In this document: one piece after another, positions 36,679 to 47,862 of the stretch
How the letters are laid out: the number at the start of each line of letters is the position of its first letter
Position numbering within the stretch: the stretch's first letter is position 1
NCBI GenBank assembly: GCA_037126765.1
Contig: JBBCBC010000056.1
Location: 434,001 to 498,000, forward strand
Origin: Stenogyne calaminthoides
Taxonomy: Eukaryota > Streptophyta > Magnoliopsida > Lamiales > Lamiaceae
Length of the DNA: 64,000 nt
Direction: 5' to 3'
The notes under the pieces: model-generated
Database searches by the model: none
What the model saw: the letters and a program-made list of their open reading frames with translations, nothing else
Told to the model about the DNA's origin: nothing
Translations under genes and position numbers: made by a program

Positions 36679-36803
36679 CTAAGGCATGTTTTGAAACACT
36701 TAAAATAGCTTCCAAAAGCATTTATTTTCAAAGCTCCTTTTCACAGCTTTTGAAAATAAGTGATTTTGAAAGCTGTTTTAAGTGTTTCAAAACACACCCT
36801 AAG
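36679..36803. mobile_element. Hairpin MITE, about 125 bp
   Basis: Almost the whole segment folds on itself: the left arm gttttgaaacacttaaaa (from 36689) pairs with the right arm ttttaagtgtttcaaaac (to about 36793), and the centre is ctccttttcacagc. The termini read taagg and ccctaag. Family is not assigned. Confidence 0.65.
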
Positions 36804-36847
36804 CCCAGTAATGAGTACATTTAGAGGTAAAATTAACAATGTTAAAG

Positions 36848-37457
36848 GGGATTAAGTTTTTTGTAGTCCGGTAACTTTGCATCGTTTTGAAATTAGTCCC
36901 GATTGTTTTAACTTTTTAATTTTGGTCCTGTACGTTTTCAAATTTTTTGAAATTGGTCTTTTAACCTGCTACAGCAGATTATCAAGCAGGTAATCGCCAC
37001 ATGTGTAATAATTTTGTTTTTTCCTTTAATTTCGAAGCGTCACTTGAACTTTTTTAATTCTAATAATTTTGATCGGATTTTGGGTCAGGTTTAAAAATAA
37101 TTTGTATATTAAAAGACAAAGCGAATCAACCTGGTTTACTGGGTCTAAACTGATCAAAAAATAAAAAATTAAACAAAAATACGCAGAATATCAATCTTCC
37201 TCCCTAAAAAAAATACGTAGAAAAATCTCGACCCAATATTATTAGGATTAGAAAAGTTTAGGTGGTATTTCAAAATTAAAAGAAGAAATAAAATAATTAC
37301 ATAGGTAGCGGTTACCTGTTTTGTGACCTGCTAGAACAGGTTAAAATATCAATTTCAAATTTTTTTATAACTTATATGATCAAAATAAAAAAATCAAAAC
37401 AATCGGGATCAATTTCAAAATGGAGCAAAATTATTGGACTTAAAATTTTTTAATCCC
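36848..37457. mobile_element. Second Mutator-like MITE with long terminal inverted repeats
   Basis: Flanked by atgttaaag (36839-36847) and atgttaaaa (37458-37466), nine bases with one change. It starts GGGATTAAG and ends TTAATCCC. Inverted similarity runs about 150 bp, including cccgattgtttt, gaaattg and cctgct-cagcaggt on the left and their mirror on the right. No coding frame. Confidence 0.8.
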
Positions 37458-37550
37458 ATGTTAAAACAACAACAGTAAAAGTAGAAGTCAAATAAATTAA
37501 AAATCATCTCAAAGCAGTCTTAGTACAATTTCAGAATAGGCCAAAAAGAT

Positions 37551-38437
37551 TACCATCAAGAAGTCACCAACACCTACATAAATTCCATGGGCGCGACTGA
37601 TGCCACTCAATGCCTCCTTTTCCCGCTCACTCTAGGCGACCAAGCCTACCGATGGTTCAACACCTTAGCCCCGACGTCCATAGAATTTTTCCACCAGATG
37701 ACTCAATTGTTCCTCACTCACTTCGCCTCGCTAACCCCGCACAAGGGAACAAAGCAGATCTTGACGAACATCTATCAGTTCGAGGAGGAGTCGGACCGAG
37801 CATATATTGATCGCATAGACCAACTCATTATGGAAGGCGAGCCGCTGGGAGACGAAGCCAAAGTCTTGGGGGTAGTGCATGGGTTGAAAAAGGGAACCAA
37901 ACTCTAGAAAATGATGATTACCCATCAAGCTACGCCGATTTCCGGTACCGGGCAGGGATTATGATCACCAATGCTGAGATACTGGCCTCAAGGCTGGGCG
38001 AGCAGCGACCAAGCGATGTGAAGGTCGAAGTTAAAAAATCTGATCCAAAATCTGAGAAACCTTACAGGAGACTCGGGTCCACGAACTACCGAGCTCCGGG
38101 GACTTTCAAGCCGATCGATAACTCCCTAGAGGTGAAGCTCTTAGAAAAACTGACCATGAATGCAGCTCAGATCTTTCAGGCGATCAGGGGCAGACAACAG
38201 ATCCCTCCGGTCCAAGAAATGTACCTGGACACCTCCAAACTCAACCCGAAGAAGTTTTGTGATTACCACAACTCCATTGGACATACCACTGAGCATTGTC
38301 GCGACCTACAAAGGGAGCTCTGGAAGTTGTACGAAGAAGGGAAATTAGAAAGGTTTGTTAAGCCAAGGCAACCGCAAAACCCGCGACAAGCACCACCGCC
38401 AGGAAATCAGCCCAACCAAGGAAAGCAAGGTCCATAG
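37551..38437 (+). pseudogene. Tat gag (nucleocapsid precursor), 5'-truncated
   Basis: The first piece (to 37907) carries the retrotransposon gag core: CLLFPLTLGDQAYRWFNTLA, then FLTHFASL and the FEEESDRAYIDR segment. An in-frame TAG ends it at 37905-37907, and frame is lost until 37961. The second piece (37961-38437) has the SRLGEQRPSD start and a Cys/His motif in KFCDYHNSIGHTTEHCRDL. A final TAG (38435-38437) separates it from pol in the same frame. In the family gag forms the virus-like particle. Confidence 0.85.
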
Positions 38438-41112
38438 ATCCCAGCGGGGGCGGAGAACAGGGTCATCCACATGATCTGCCCTACAGGGGGGACCCTTGGG
38501 GGTTTCCTCCCAGCGACCTCCCTATCTAACCGACGTCAAAAGGCCGAGATGCAAGCTCTCGATAATGTTGTGCTGAGCTGCCTTCCAATCAACACCATAA
38601 CCCCAAATCAGAAACAACTCACCTTCACCGAGGAGGACAAGGATGGGGTAGTTTTCCCGAACTGGGATCCACTCGTGATCTCGGCCAGAATAATGGGGGC
38701 TCTAGTTCATCGCGTCATGATCGATAATGGGGCTTTCTGCAACATCCTTTTCAAGAAGACTCTGGGCCTACTCGACGATTTCCACTCTTACGTCGAGCCC
38801 TGTGAGGTCGGGATTCGAGGTTTTGGAAACCAACCTGTTGAGACCTATGGGATGATCCGCCTGTCTGTAGAGATCACGTCAACCTTGGACATCGAAGTGA
38901 AGGCAACAAGGCAGCTAGACTTTGTAATCATCGACGCCCCATCAAACTTCAATGCTTTCTTCGGCAGGCCTTTCGAACATGAGTTAGGGGCTGCTGCCTC
39001 GTCCTATTTCTATTGTATTAAGTTTTCCGGATCTGACGGGAAAATTGGCACCATCAAGGGTGACCAGATCGCGGTAAGAAAATGTTTAACTTACACTTGT
39101 GTCGATTTAAATTCTGCTTTTTATTTTGGTAGAAAATCCGAGGTGGGGCTAAGTTGTACGAGCCGAACTCCACCCCGGAAAGAAAAAGAAAATGGTAAAA
39201 TGGAGATAGACAATGTAATAGAAACAAATGTAACACCTATGGAAGTTGACATCACAGCTAAAGAGAAACCCATAGGAGATTTACCAGATTTGGAACCTCG
39301 CCTCGATTTCGAGCCAATGGAGGTTGACTCCGAACAGCGAGAGTCCAACCTTGATCCAAGAACGGAAAGAAATGATCAACGAGCAACCCCTATCGAAGAG
39401 CTCGAAACAGTCCCAGTCGACCTTGATCGGCCGGAACTAAGCGTGACCATCGGAACGCGAATTCCTAGCAACCTACGAGATCAATTGATAGATTTCCTCA
39501 AGCATAATCTAGACGTATTCGCATGGTCATATGAGGACATGGTCGGCGACGACCCCGATTTCGCATGCCACAAACTAAATATGGACCCGACAAAGAAGCC
39601 AATATCCCAGAAAAGGAGAAAGTTCGGCCCTGAGAAGTACGCAGCCCTGGCCGAAGAGGTGAAGAAGCTACTTGATAACAAGTTGATCGAGCAGGCAGAT
39701 CAGCCGCAGTGGGTGGCTAATGTTGTGCTAGTAAAAAAAGCAAACAACTCTTGGCGGCTATGTATCAACTTCACCGACCTCAATGAGGCTTGCCCGAAGG
39801 ATTACTTTCCAATACCACATATCGATCACCTCGTAGATAGCACCGCTGGGCATGAGATGATGACATTCATGGACGCGTTCGCCGGGTATCACCAGATCGC
39901 CATGGATAAAGATGATCAGCAACACAAATCTTTTCTGACAGAGAAAAACGTGTATTGTTGGAAGAGGATGTCATTTGGATTGAAGAACACAGGGGCAACC
40001 TACCAGCGTTTGGTAAATCGAATGTTCGCCGACGAGATTGGAAAGACCATGGAGGTATACATCGACGACATTGTGGTGAAAAGTAAAAAGAAGGAGGACC
40101 ATCTGTGCCACCTCGCCCGAACCTTTGACATCTTAAGAAAATACAACATGCGCCTAAATCCCAAGAAATGCAGTTTCAGAGTTGGTTCGGGAAAATTCCT
40201 GGGCCATATCATCAGTCAGCGAGGTATCGAAGCTAACCCTACAAAAATCAAAGCCATTATGGACATGAAGCCACCTCGCAACATAAAAGAAGTCCAGAGG
40301 TTGACCGGGTGTCTCGCAGCTCTCAAAAGATTCGTATCCAGAATGGGGGATAAGTGCAAGCCTTTTTTCGAAGCCATGAAAAAAGGAAAGTTCTCATGGA
40401 CCCCGCAATGCCAAGCCGTGTTTCTGAAGCTCAAAGTGTACCTCTCCGACCCCCAAATCTTGGCTAAACCCATACCAGGCGAGAAGTTATTTCTATACCT
40501 CGCGGCCTCGGAGTCCGCTCTTAGCTCAGTGTTAGTACGGGAGGAAGGTCAGTTCCATTTGCCTATATACTTCGTTAGCCAAACCTTGAATGATGACGAG
40601 CTCAAGTACCCGCCGCTCGAGAAGCTCGCCTATGCTTTGATTATGAGCGTCCAAAAGCTACGATAGTATTTCTTCGATCACCAAATAGAAGTCTTAACTA
40701 CCATGCCACTGAGACAAGTGTTGCACCGACCTGATACAGCCGGGAGGTTGTTGAAATGGTCCATCGAGTTAGGTCAGTTCGGGACCACCTACGCACCCCG
40801 AACTGCGATCAAAGCTCAGGTCCTCGCCGATTTTCTCACCGAACTCACCTTTCCAGAGAATACGCCAGAGGCAATCGACATCCCATGGACATTGCACGTC
40901 GATGGCTCCTCGACGAGCACCCGAGCAGGGGCCAGAGTGGTCCTAATCAGTCCCGAACAACAATCTTTCACCACGGCTGTAAGCTTTGATTTTCACGCCA
41001 CCAACAATGAAGCAGAATATGAGGCCTTGATAAATGGCCTGGAAATGGCAATGGCCATTGGGGTACGAAAGTTGAAAGTGTACAGCGATTCCTAGCTGGT
41101 CGTATGCCAGAT
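38438..41112 (+). pseudogene. Tat pol: protease, reverse transcriptase, RNase H, second RNase H start
   Basis: In phase with gag after the TAG. Protease: MIDNGAFCNILF (DNG at 38723-38731). Reverse transcriptase: WRLCINFTDLNEACPKD, FMDAFAGYHQI with the first catalytic Asp, KRMSFGLKNTGATYQ, and the YIDD box at 40058-40069. Connection and RNase H: FLGHIIS, CKPFF, FSWTPQC, LFLYLAASESALSSVLV. TAG at 40664-40666 replaces a codon between LR and YFF, and TAG at 41093-41095 replaces the residue after YSDS. The second RNase H shows LHVDGSS, NNEAEYEAL and VYSDS and is cut by a solo LTR at 41113. Confidence 0.9.
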
Positions 41113-42932
41113 TGTTGGGATTATACTGAAAAGTATGCTTTTACTTTGTATAATCAAAACTGAATTTCGGACTTATTTACTGAAATAAATTGTTTATCAC
41201 TGATGCTTTAAATATCATCAAATGTTACATATATTTACTGCATAACTGTTCAATAAATCGTACGTGTTACATTGTAGTTAATTTAGTGATACCAGATCAC
41301 AGAAGATTAAATTAACAGTCCCTTGTAATTAAAAGTACACCATTCACGACCTAGATGGAAATGAACAATCCATCATGAAAGGTTGAAGTGTAAGGCTCGG
41401 ATTGACTTGTCTTGACCAAGAGATTACACTAGTGCATGACTGATGCACTGAATAGGACCTACAGGAGGACAAATTCTTCAGAACTGAACAAGGAAGAATT
41501 AGACCTCAGTGGTTCGTTATTTCTTAATCTTCGTTCCTTAAATAGGATCACATGTGGTTGGTAACTATTGCTTTGACTTATCATGGGTAGAGAATCAACG
41601 AGATTCAATACTTTTTATCTTGGGCAATATTATTGGTTACATGCGATTGCTAAGATTTAATACGAAGAATCGTGTGCAAGTACGCTTGTTCGATTTGCCC
41701 CCTTGGGAGGTTCATAAGATTTATCATACCAAATCTTGTAAGTGGAACTAGTTTCCGGTATGGATAATAATGTTGAACCGTTCCTTAACCAAGGACAAAA
41801 GATATTAATTAATGGAAAGCTATTTCAGTGTCTTGAATTAATTAATGGGCTAGATAATCTTAAACACGAGAAATAATAATCGGGAGCCATATTGACTGTA
41901 ATATGGGTTAAGATGGATAGTGCAATATTAATTATGTAGTGGGATTAATTAATATTTATGGGCTTGAATAATATTGTGGCTCAATATTGATAATTCAAGA
42001 TCCATTGGAAGGTCCAATCTTAATTCTCCTGAAGGCCCCCTAAGTAGCCCAACATAAAGTCCAATAACTGAAAAAGATGTTTAAAAATAAAATAAATCTT
42101 GTTGCATATTTTTCCTCAAAATTTCGAAAATTATGGATTAAAAAGGGAGAAAGATTTTCTTTGAATTTTGTTATGGAATGAAGATATGTATTCTTGGAAT
42201 ACAAGATTATCTCATTAAATTCAAGAAATCTCCCACTTGGTTATCCATATAGTATTTTTCGAAAATCTTGAAATATAAAGGGCAAGAAAGATTTTCTTGA
42301 AAAGATATGTATTTCTTGAAATACAAGAATATCTTATAAATTCAAGAAGATCCAAATCTTGGATTCTTGTTCCCTATATTTTTCGAAATTTCCATAACAA
42401 AGAGGAGTTGGGATTTTTGTGGAATATTTTAATTATGGAGAAAGGAATATATGAGATATATTCAAGATTTCTTGGAGATCAAGAAAAAGATTTTCCCATA
42501 TTATTTTATCCCAAATTTTCGACCAACACCCTCTATAAATAGGGGATGAGTGTTTCATTCCCAAGTACAATTCTATGTGCTGGTAAAATTAGTAAATCCA
42601 CAAAGGTGGTGCAACAAAGTTTATTTTCCTTTTGTTAATTGTTCGCAAGCGTCCTACCACCGGATTGTCGAGCAAGGATTATGGGAATACTTGGGAAGGT
42701 TCTTTTGGTGTGTTTAATCAACGAGGCCATTACCATTCCAAGAGGTACGTTCACGTGAACTCGTAGAAATTCCGCATGCGTAGGATTTATGTGAATTGAT
42801 TATATGCATGATTTGTTGTTGAATTATTATTTGAATTAATATAGGATTAATTCATGCTAGTAATAATTATCAGAATTAAATTTGTATTTAAATATTTATC
42901 CCGAATAGATCCGTGCAACTTATTCCCCAACA
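41113..42932 (+). repeat. Solo LTR of copia family, 1,820 bp, inside the Tat RNase H
   Basis: Begins TGTTGGGATTATACTGAAAA and ends ACTTATTCCCCAACA. It is highly similar to the LTRs at 47863-49708 and 51706-52889. A TATA box is in ctataaatagggg near 42533. The flanks are cagat and acgtc, so no 5-bp target duplication is visible, unlike the other solo LTRs. The Tat frame resumes after it with TSGEYEARGEQM. Confidence 0.9.
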
Positions 42933-43674
42933 ACGTCAGGAGAGTACGAAGCACGGGGTGAACAGATGGTGAAGTACCAGTAGGTAGCAAAACGCCTCAT
43001 TGAAAAATTTGAAGAAGTGCAAATAGAGTTGATACCTCGAGCAGAAAACACACAGGCAGATGCTCTAGCCCGCTTGGCCACATCAGAAGGTGCCGCAGAT
43101 ATGGACAACATAGCGGTTACTAAACTCAACACCCCCTCAGCAGGTCGCGTCATCATCGACATAAAGGAAGTAACCTGGACAAACCAAACAAATCCATCAA
43201 ACTCGCGAAGAGAGGTTTTTCAGATCGCAGCTCCGGAAGAAAATTGGATGACCGAGATCAAAGACTACATCGAGAAAGGAACACTGCCAGAAGACAAGGT
43301 CGCAGCTCGCCGATTACAACTAAGAGCAGCGAGATATACCATAATCAACGAACAACTTTACAAGCGAAGTTTCTCATTACCACTGCTGAAATGCATCACC
43401 CCGGAAGAGTGGCAGATAATCTTGAAAGAAATCCATGAAGGAGATTGTGGAAATCACACCGCAGGTCAATCTCTCGTCTACAAAACAATCAGACAAGGCT
43501 ACTATTGGTTGACTTTAAGGAAAGATGTGATTGCGTACGCAAAGAAGTGTCAGCAATGCCAGTTTTTTGCCCCAACAATTAAGCGAGCTCCGGAGGAACT
43601 CACGTCGATCTACAGCCCATAACCTTTCGCGAAGTGGGGGATCGACCTGATTGGTCCTTTCCCTAAGGCCCCGG
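42933..43674 (+). pseudogene. Tat second RNase H C-terminus and integrase zinc finger
   Basis: TSGEYEARGEQMVKYQ, then LIPRAENTQADALARLA, complete the RNase H. The integrase N-terminal HHCC finger follows: HEGDCGNHTAGQSLVYKTIR and KKCQQCQFFAP (43430-43570). WGIDLIGPFPKAP with the first catalytic Asp is at 43637-43674. A TAA after YSP near 43619 breaks the frame. A solo LTR interrupts the integrase core at 43675. Confidence 0.88.
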
Positions 43675-45524
43675 TGTTGGGGTTATACGTGAAAGTATGC
43701 TTTTACTTTGTATAACCTGTGTATTAAACACTTATTTACTGAAATAAATTGTTTATCACTGCTGCTTTAAATATGATTGAATGTTACATATATTTATTGC
43801 AAACCGTTTGTAGCACGCGTTACATTGTAATTAACGTGGTGATACCAGATCACAGAAGATCACGTTAACAGTACCTTGTAAACGAGTGCGTGTTTCACAA
43901 CTTAGATAGATCCAAACAATCTATTGGTAGAAGTTGATGTGTAAGGCTAAGATTGACTTGTCTTGACCAAGAGATTACACTAGTGCATTCGATGCACTGA
44001 AGCGGACCTACATAGAGGATAAACTCATTCGCACTGACTTAAGGGATGAAGAGTTAGACCTCAGTGGTTGTTGATTTCTTAATCTCTGTCACTTAATAAG
44101 GACTGTGTGCGATTAGTAGTTATTGCTTTGATTTATAAATGGGAAGAGAATCATTGCGACTTCGATACCCTATATCTTGGGCAATAATATTAATTGCAAG
44201 ACAGTTGCTAAATTAATACAGAGAATCGTGTGCTTGCAAAAGTTTTGCTTGATTGGTCCCCTTGGTGGGCCCGGAACCTTTATCATACCAAATCTTGCAA
44301 GTGGAATTAATTTTCCGGTATGGATAATAAAGTTGGGCTGTCCTTACTCCAAGGATAAAGATATTAATTAATATAAAGCTTTTCAGTGGCTTAATTAATT
44401 AATGGACTAAATAATCTTAAACACGGGAAATAATAACCGGGAGCCATATTACTGTAATATGGGTTAAGATTGGATAGTGCAATATTAATTATATAGTGGT
44501 ATTAATTAATATTAATGGGCTGAATTATATTGTGGCTCAATATTGGAATTCAGAAGCCCATTGGAAGGTCCATCTTAATTCTCCTAAAGACCCCTCAAGT
44601 AGCCCAATTAAAGTTCAATAAATAAAAGGTGCTTAAAATAAAATAAATTTATTGTTGCAACATTTCCTATTTTTTTTCGAAAATATTAAAGAAAAGAGGG
44701 AGATGAATTTTCTTGAAAATATTTTATGGAAATGAGATAATGTATTCTTGGAATACAAGATTATCCCATAAATTCAAGAAAACTTCCACTTGACTTCTTT
44801 AATAAGAAATTTTCGAAAAATATGTATAAGAAAGAGAAGAAAGATTTTCTTGATTTTTTTTGAAAGATTTTATGGAAAAAGATATGTATTTTTGGAATAC
44901 AAGAATATCTCATAAATTCAAGAAAGATCCAATCTTGAAATCTTGCCTCTTGATTTTCGAAAATTTGGACTAAATAAGGGTGTGAGATTTTTGTGGAAAA
45001 ATACACATGGAAAGAAGAATATATTGGATATATTCAAGATTTCTTGGAGATCAAGAAAAGATCTTTCCTAGCCCTAATTGTGACTAAAATTTTGAAACCC
45101 CCTTATCTTATAAATAGGGGATGAATTTTTCATTCCCAACTAGTGTTCCATGTGTTGGAAATATTAGAAATCCACAAAGGTGGTGCAACAATATTTTTAT
45201 TTTCCTTGTTTTATAAATCGTTCATCGGAGAACCTTCCACCGGGGTTACTGGACGAGGACTTGAGAATACTTGAGAAGGAATTTTGGTGGGTCTCCAGAT
45301 ACTTGATCCTGTCTGTCTCAGATCGTCTCTCCAATGGGTATGTTTACGTAAACTCCTAGAATTCCGCATGCTAGGATCTTTCACGTGAAATATTATTTGC
45401 ATGTTGTTGTTGGATTAATTATTATTTGAATTCACCTAGGTAAATTCATGCTAGTAATAATTGTTAATTTAAATTTGTATTTATGAGGTCATCCCGATAG
45501 ATCCTGGCATATGTTATCCCAACA
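43675..45524 (+). repeat. Solo LTR of copia family, 1,850 bp, target duplication CCCGG
   Basis: Starts TGTTGGGGTTATACGTGAAA and ends GGCATATGTTATCCCAACA. Perfect 5-bp copies cccgg lie at 43670-43674 and 45525-45529. Removing it and one copy rejoins the integrase frame exactly. A TATA box is at 45109-45116. This LTR belongs to the same sub-type as those at 15797-17636 and 9173-10316 and differs from the LTR type at 41113 and 47863. Confidence 0.95.
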
Positions 45525-46285
45525 CCCGGGCAGTTCAAAATTCGCGGTGGTCGCGGTGGACTACTTCACCAAATGGGCGGAAACAGAACCTTTAGCAACC
45601 ATCACCCAGGAGAAAATCATACGATTCATCTGGAAAAACATCATTTGTCATTTTGGCCTCCCACAAGAAATCATCACAGACAATGGAAAGCAGTTCGATG
45701 GGTTCAAGATCAATGTCTTTTTTGCGAAGTGGAAAATTGCAAAGCTGTTCTCCACCCCCTATCACCCTCAGTCCAATGGACAAGTTGAAGCCGTGAACAA
45801 GATAATTAAACATACCCTAAAAACTCAACTCATCGAGTCAAAGGGATTATGGGCTTTCAAGCTTCCGAGCATCTTATGGTCATATAGAACCACATTCCAA
45901 GGCAGTCATATAGAACCACTTTTCGACGAGGCATACCAAAGGAGGTTGTTGTCGGCCATCGAACGTCAGAACAACGATCGTCCAAATCTCTCAGCCTCGA
46001 CCTCCTCGAAGAAAAAAGACTGGAGGCCAACTTGAAAAATGCAAGTTACAAATAGAAATCGGAGAAATACTACAACTCAAAGGCAAAAATCAGAAGATTC
46101 AAGGTTGGCGACCTCGTTTTAAGAAAGATCCTTGGGGTCCAGAAAGGAGTTTTTGGCCCAACCTGGGAAGGCCCCATAAAAATTTCAAAGTGCCTGCCAA
46201 ATGGGGCTTACGAGCTCGAAGACATGGAGGGCATTCCCACGATGTACCCTTGGAATGCGACCTATCTAAAGAAGTTCTACCAGTA
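45525..46285 (+). pseudogene. Tat integrase core and C-terminal part
   Basis: Starts inside the core with AVVAVDYFTKWAE, then ICHFGLPQEIITDNGKQFD with the second catalytic Asp, and STPYHPQSNGQVEAVNK with the catalytic Glu. The first Asp is left of the solo LTR, so the DDE triad is all present. A frame change lies near 45890-45990. The C-terminal stretch RRFKVGDLVLRKI, then ATYLKKFYQ, ends with TAA at about 46283. An in-frame TAG lies near 46050. Confidence 0.88.
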
Positions 46286-46494
46286 ATTGTCTATGATCAG
46301 TCATGCATCATATTTTTCGAAAGCTTTGTCAAAGTTAGAAATAAAATAACCTTTGTCTGAAATTCTTTACGAGCTAAAACTTATTGATGGTCCCGCTTTT
46401 GAAAACCCATTTGCACGTCAAGGAAAAAACGTTTGAATAAAAAACAAAGTGGGCGAGTGATTCAAATTTTTTTTTTTTTTTTTAAAACGATGTG

Positions 46495-47807
46495 TGTTGT
46501 GCTTATAACCTCATATGGCAAGTAAGAATATAAAGCAAAAAGAACACACGATTTTATAGTGGTTCGGACAACTCGGCCCTACATCCACTCTTCCCTTCAT
46601 GGGGGCACCAACTAAACCAACTTAACCAACGGACTTATCACCCTCACGGGATTGCCGATAGATGTTTACCGAAGTTCACACTCAAACGGGACTTATCTCC
46701 CTCACGGGATTGCCGACCCTCCCTTTCGGGATTGCTTAGATGTTTATCGAGTTCCCACTCAAACGGGACTTATCTCCTCACGGGATTGCTAAATTCCCCT
46801 TTCGGGATTGCTTAGATGTTTATCGAGTTTCCCACTCACCTACAAACTTATCCTATCAAACCGATTTGGGTAAGGTTTGTTTGTTTTCAACTAGGGTGAG
46901 ATTTTCCCTTACATTTGTTTAGCCTCAATGCTAAGGATGGGAAAATCTCTCTAAGCTAGGATATGGCATTTTTTTAGATACAATGAAGAACACTCTTGGG
47001 TAAATTTGGATATGTAATGCTCTGTGTTCTTGAATGGAGTTGCTTGAATATTTGGCTTTTAATTTCACTTTGCAGATCCTCCATTATCTTCTTTTTTGAA
47101 GATAGTGCAATGTATTTATAGTGTGGATTTGAATATTACCGCTTGGAGAGTAATATTCAAATCCATACTAATAATCTTCCACTTTTCTTTGTCCTTTTGC
47201 AGACCGTTGTTTGCGACTTTTATGTCACGAACCATATATGTTGTTATCTTCTTATTGATCACCGCTTTTTGTGTGTCTAACGGATCCGATCAAATTCTTC
47301 GTTCATTGCTTCATTATTTTCGTCGAACTTTTCCCAAATTTGGATCTCATCAGAATCACCGCTCATTTACGGTGTCTTTCAATCATCATCATCGATCTTG
47401 AAATCACTTGTTCGAATCGAATCATCGCTCATCGTTCATCGATTCTCAAATCCTTTTTACCGCTCATTTTCTTTTGTTCATTTCGATTTCGATTTTTACG
47501 CTCATCGATCTGATTTAAAGTCGATCGCATGAGCAAATCGCATCGTCGCTTCTGAATCGGGGCCATTATGATGATCACCGCCATAAATGAATCGCTAAAG
47601 AAAAACGCATCGTAAAATGCAAGACGCCGCTTAGCTCGAACTCATCCTTCTCATCCGATCTTGATCGCCTCATCGCATTTCGTCGATCTCGATCATCTTT
47701 GTCGAAAGTTCCCCCCTCAACTTGTTCTTCGTTTCCTTTGTTATCCAAAATTAGCTTCTTTTGATAATGTTTTTGGCATAATTAATCAAAACTAAAATAT
47801 CCCAACA
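46495..47807 (-). repeat. LTR-like insertion, minus orientation, about 1.3 kb
   Basis: Read on the minus strand it begins TGTTGGGATATTTTAGTTTT and ends GCACAACA, giving TGTTG/CAACA ends. It interrupts the 3' region of the Tat element. No 5-bp duplication is visible at these boundaries (atgtg and cttat), so the left edge may be off by a few bases. It contains the 77-bp repeats listed next and a stretch at 47380-47710 with many tcg and atcg words. No coding frame is convincing. Confidence 0.5.
46679..46840. repeat. Direct repeat of 77 bp within the LTR-like segment
   Basis: cactcaaacgggacttatct occurs at 46679 and 46756. Each copy is followed by cacgggattgc, ccctttcgggattgcttaga and tgtttatcgagtt. 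A third, partial unit precedes it (ggacttatcaccctcacggg near 46631). Confidence 0.8.
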
Positions 47808-47862
47808 CTTATCATTATTTTGTGCAACTTTTTACATTTACGAACTTGGGGGACTGGTCCCC

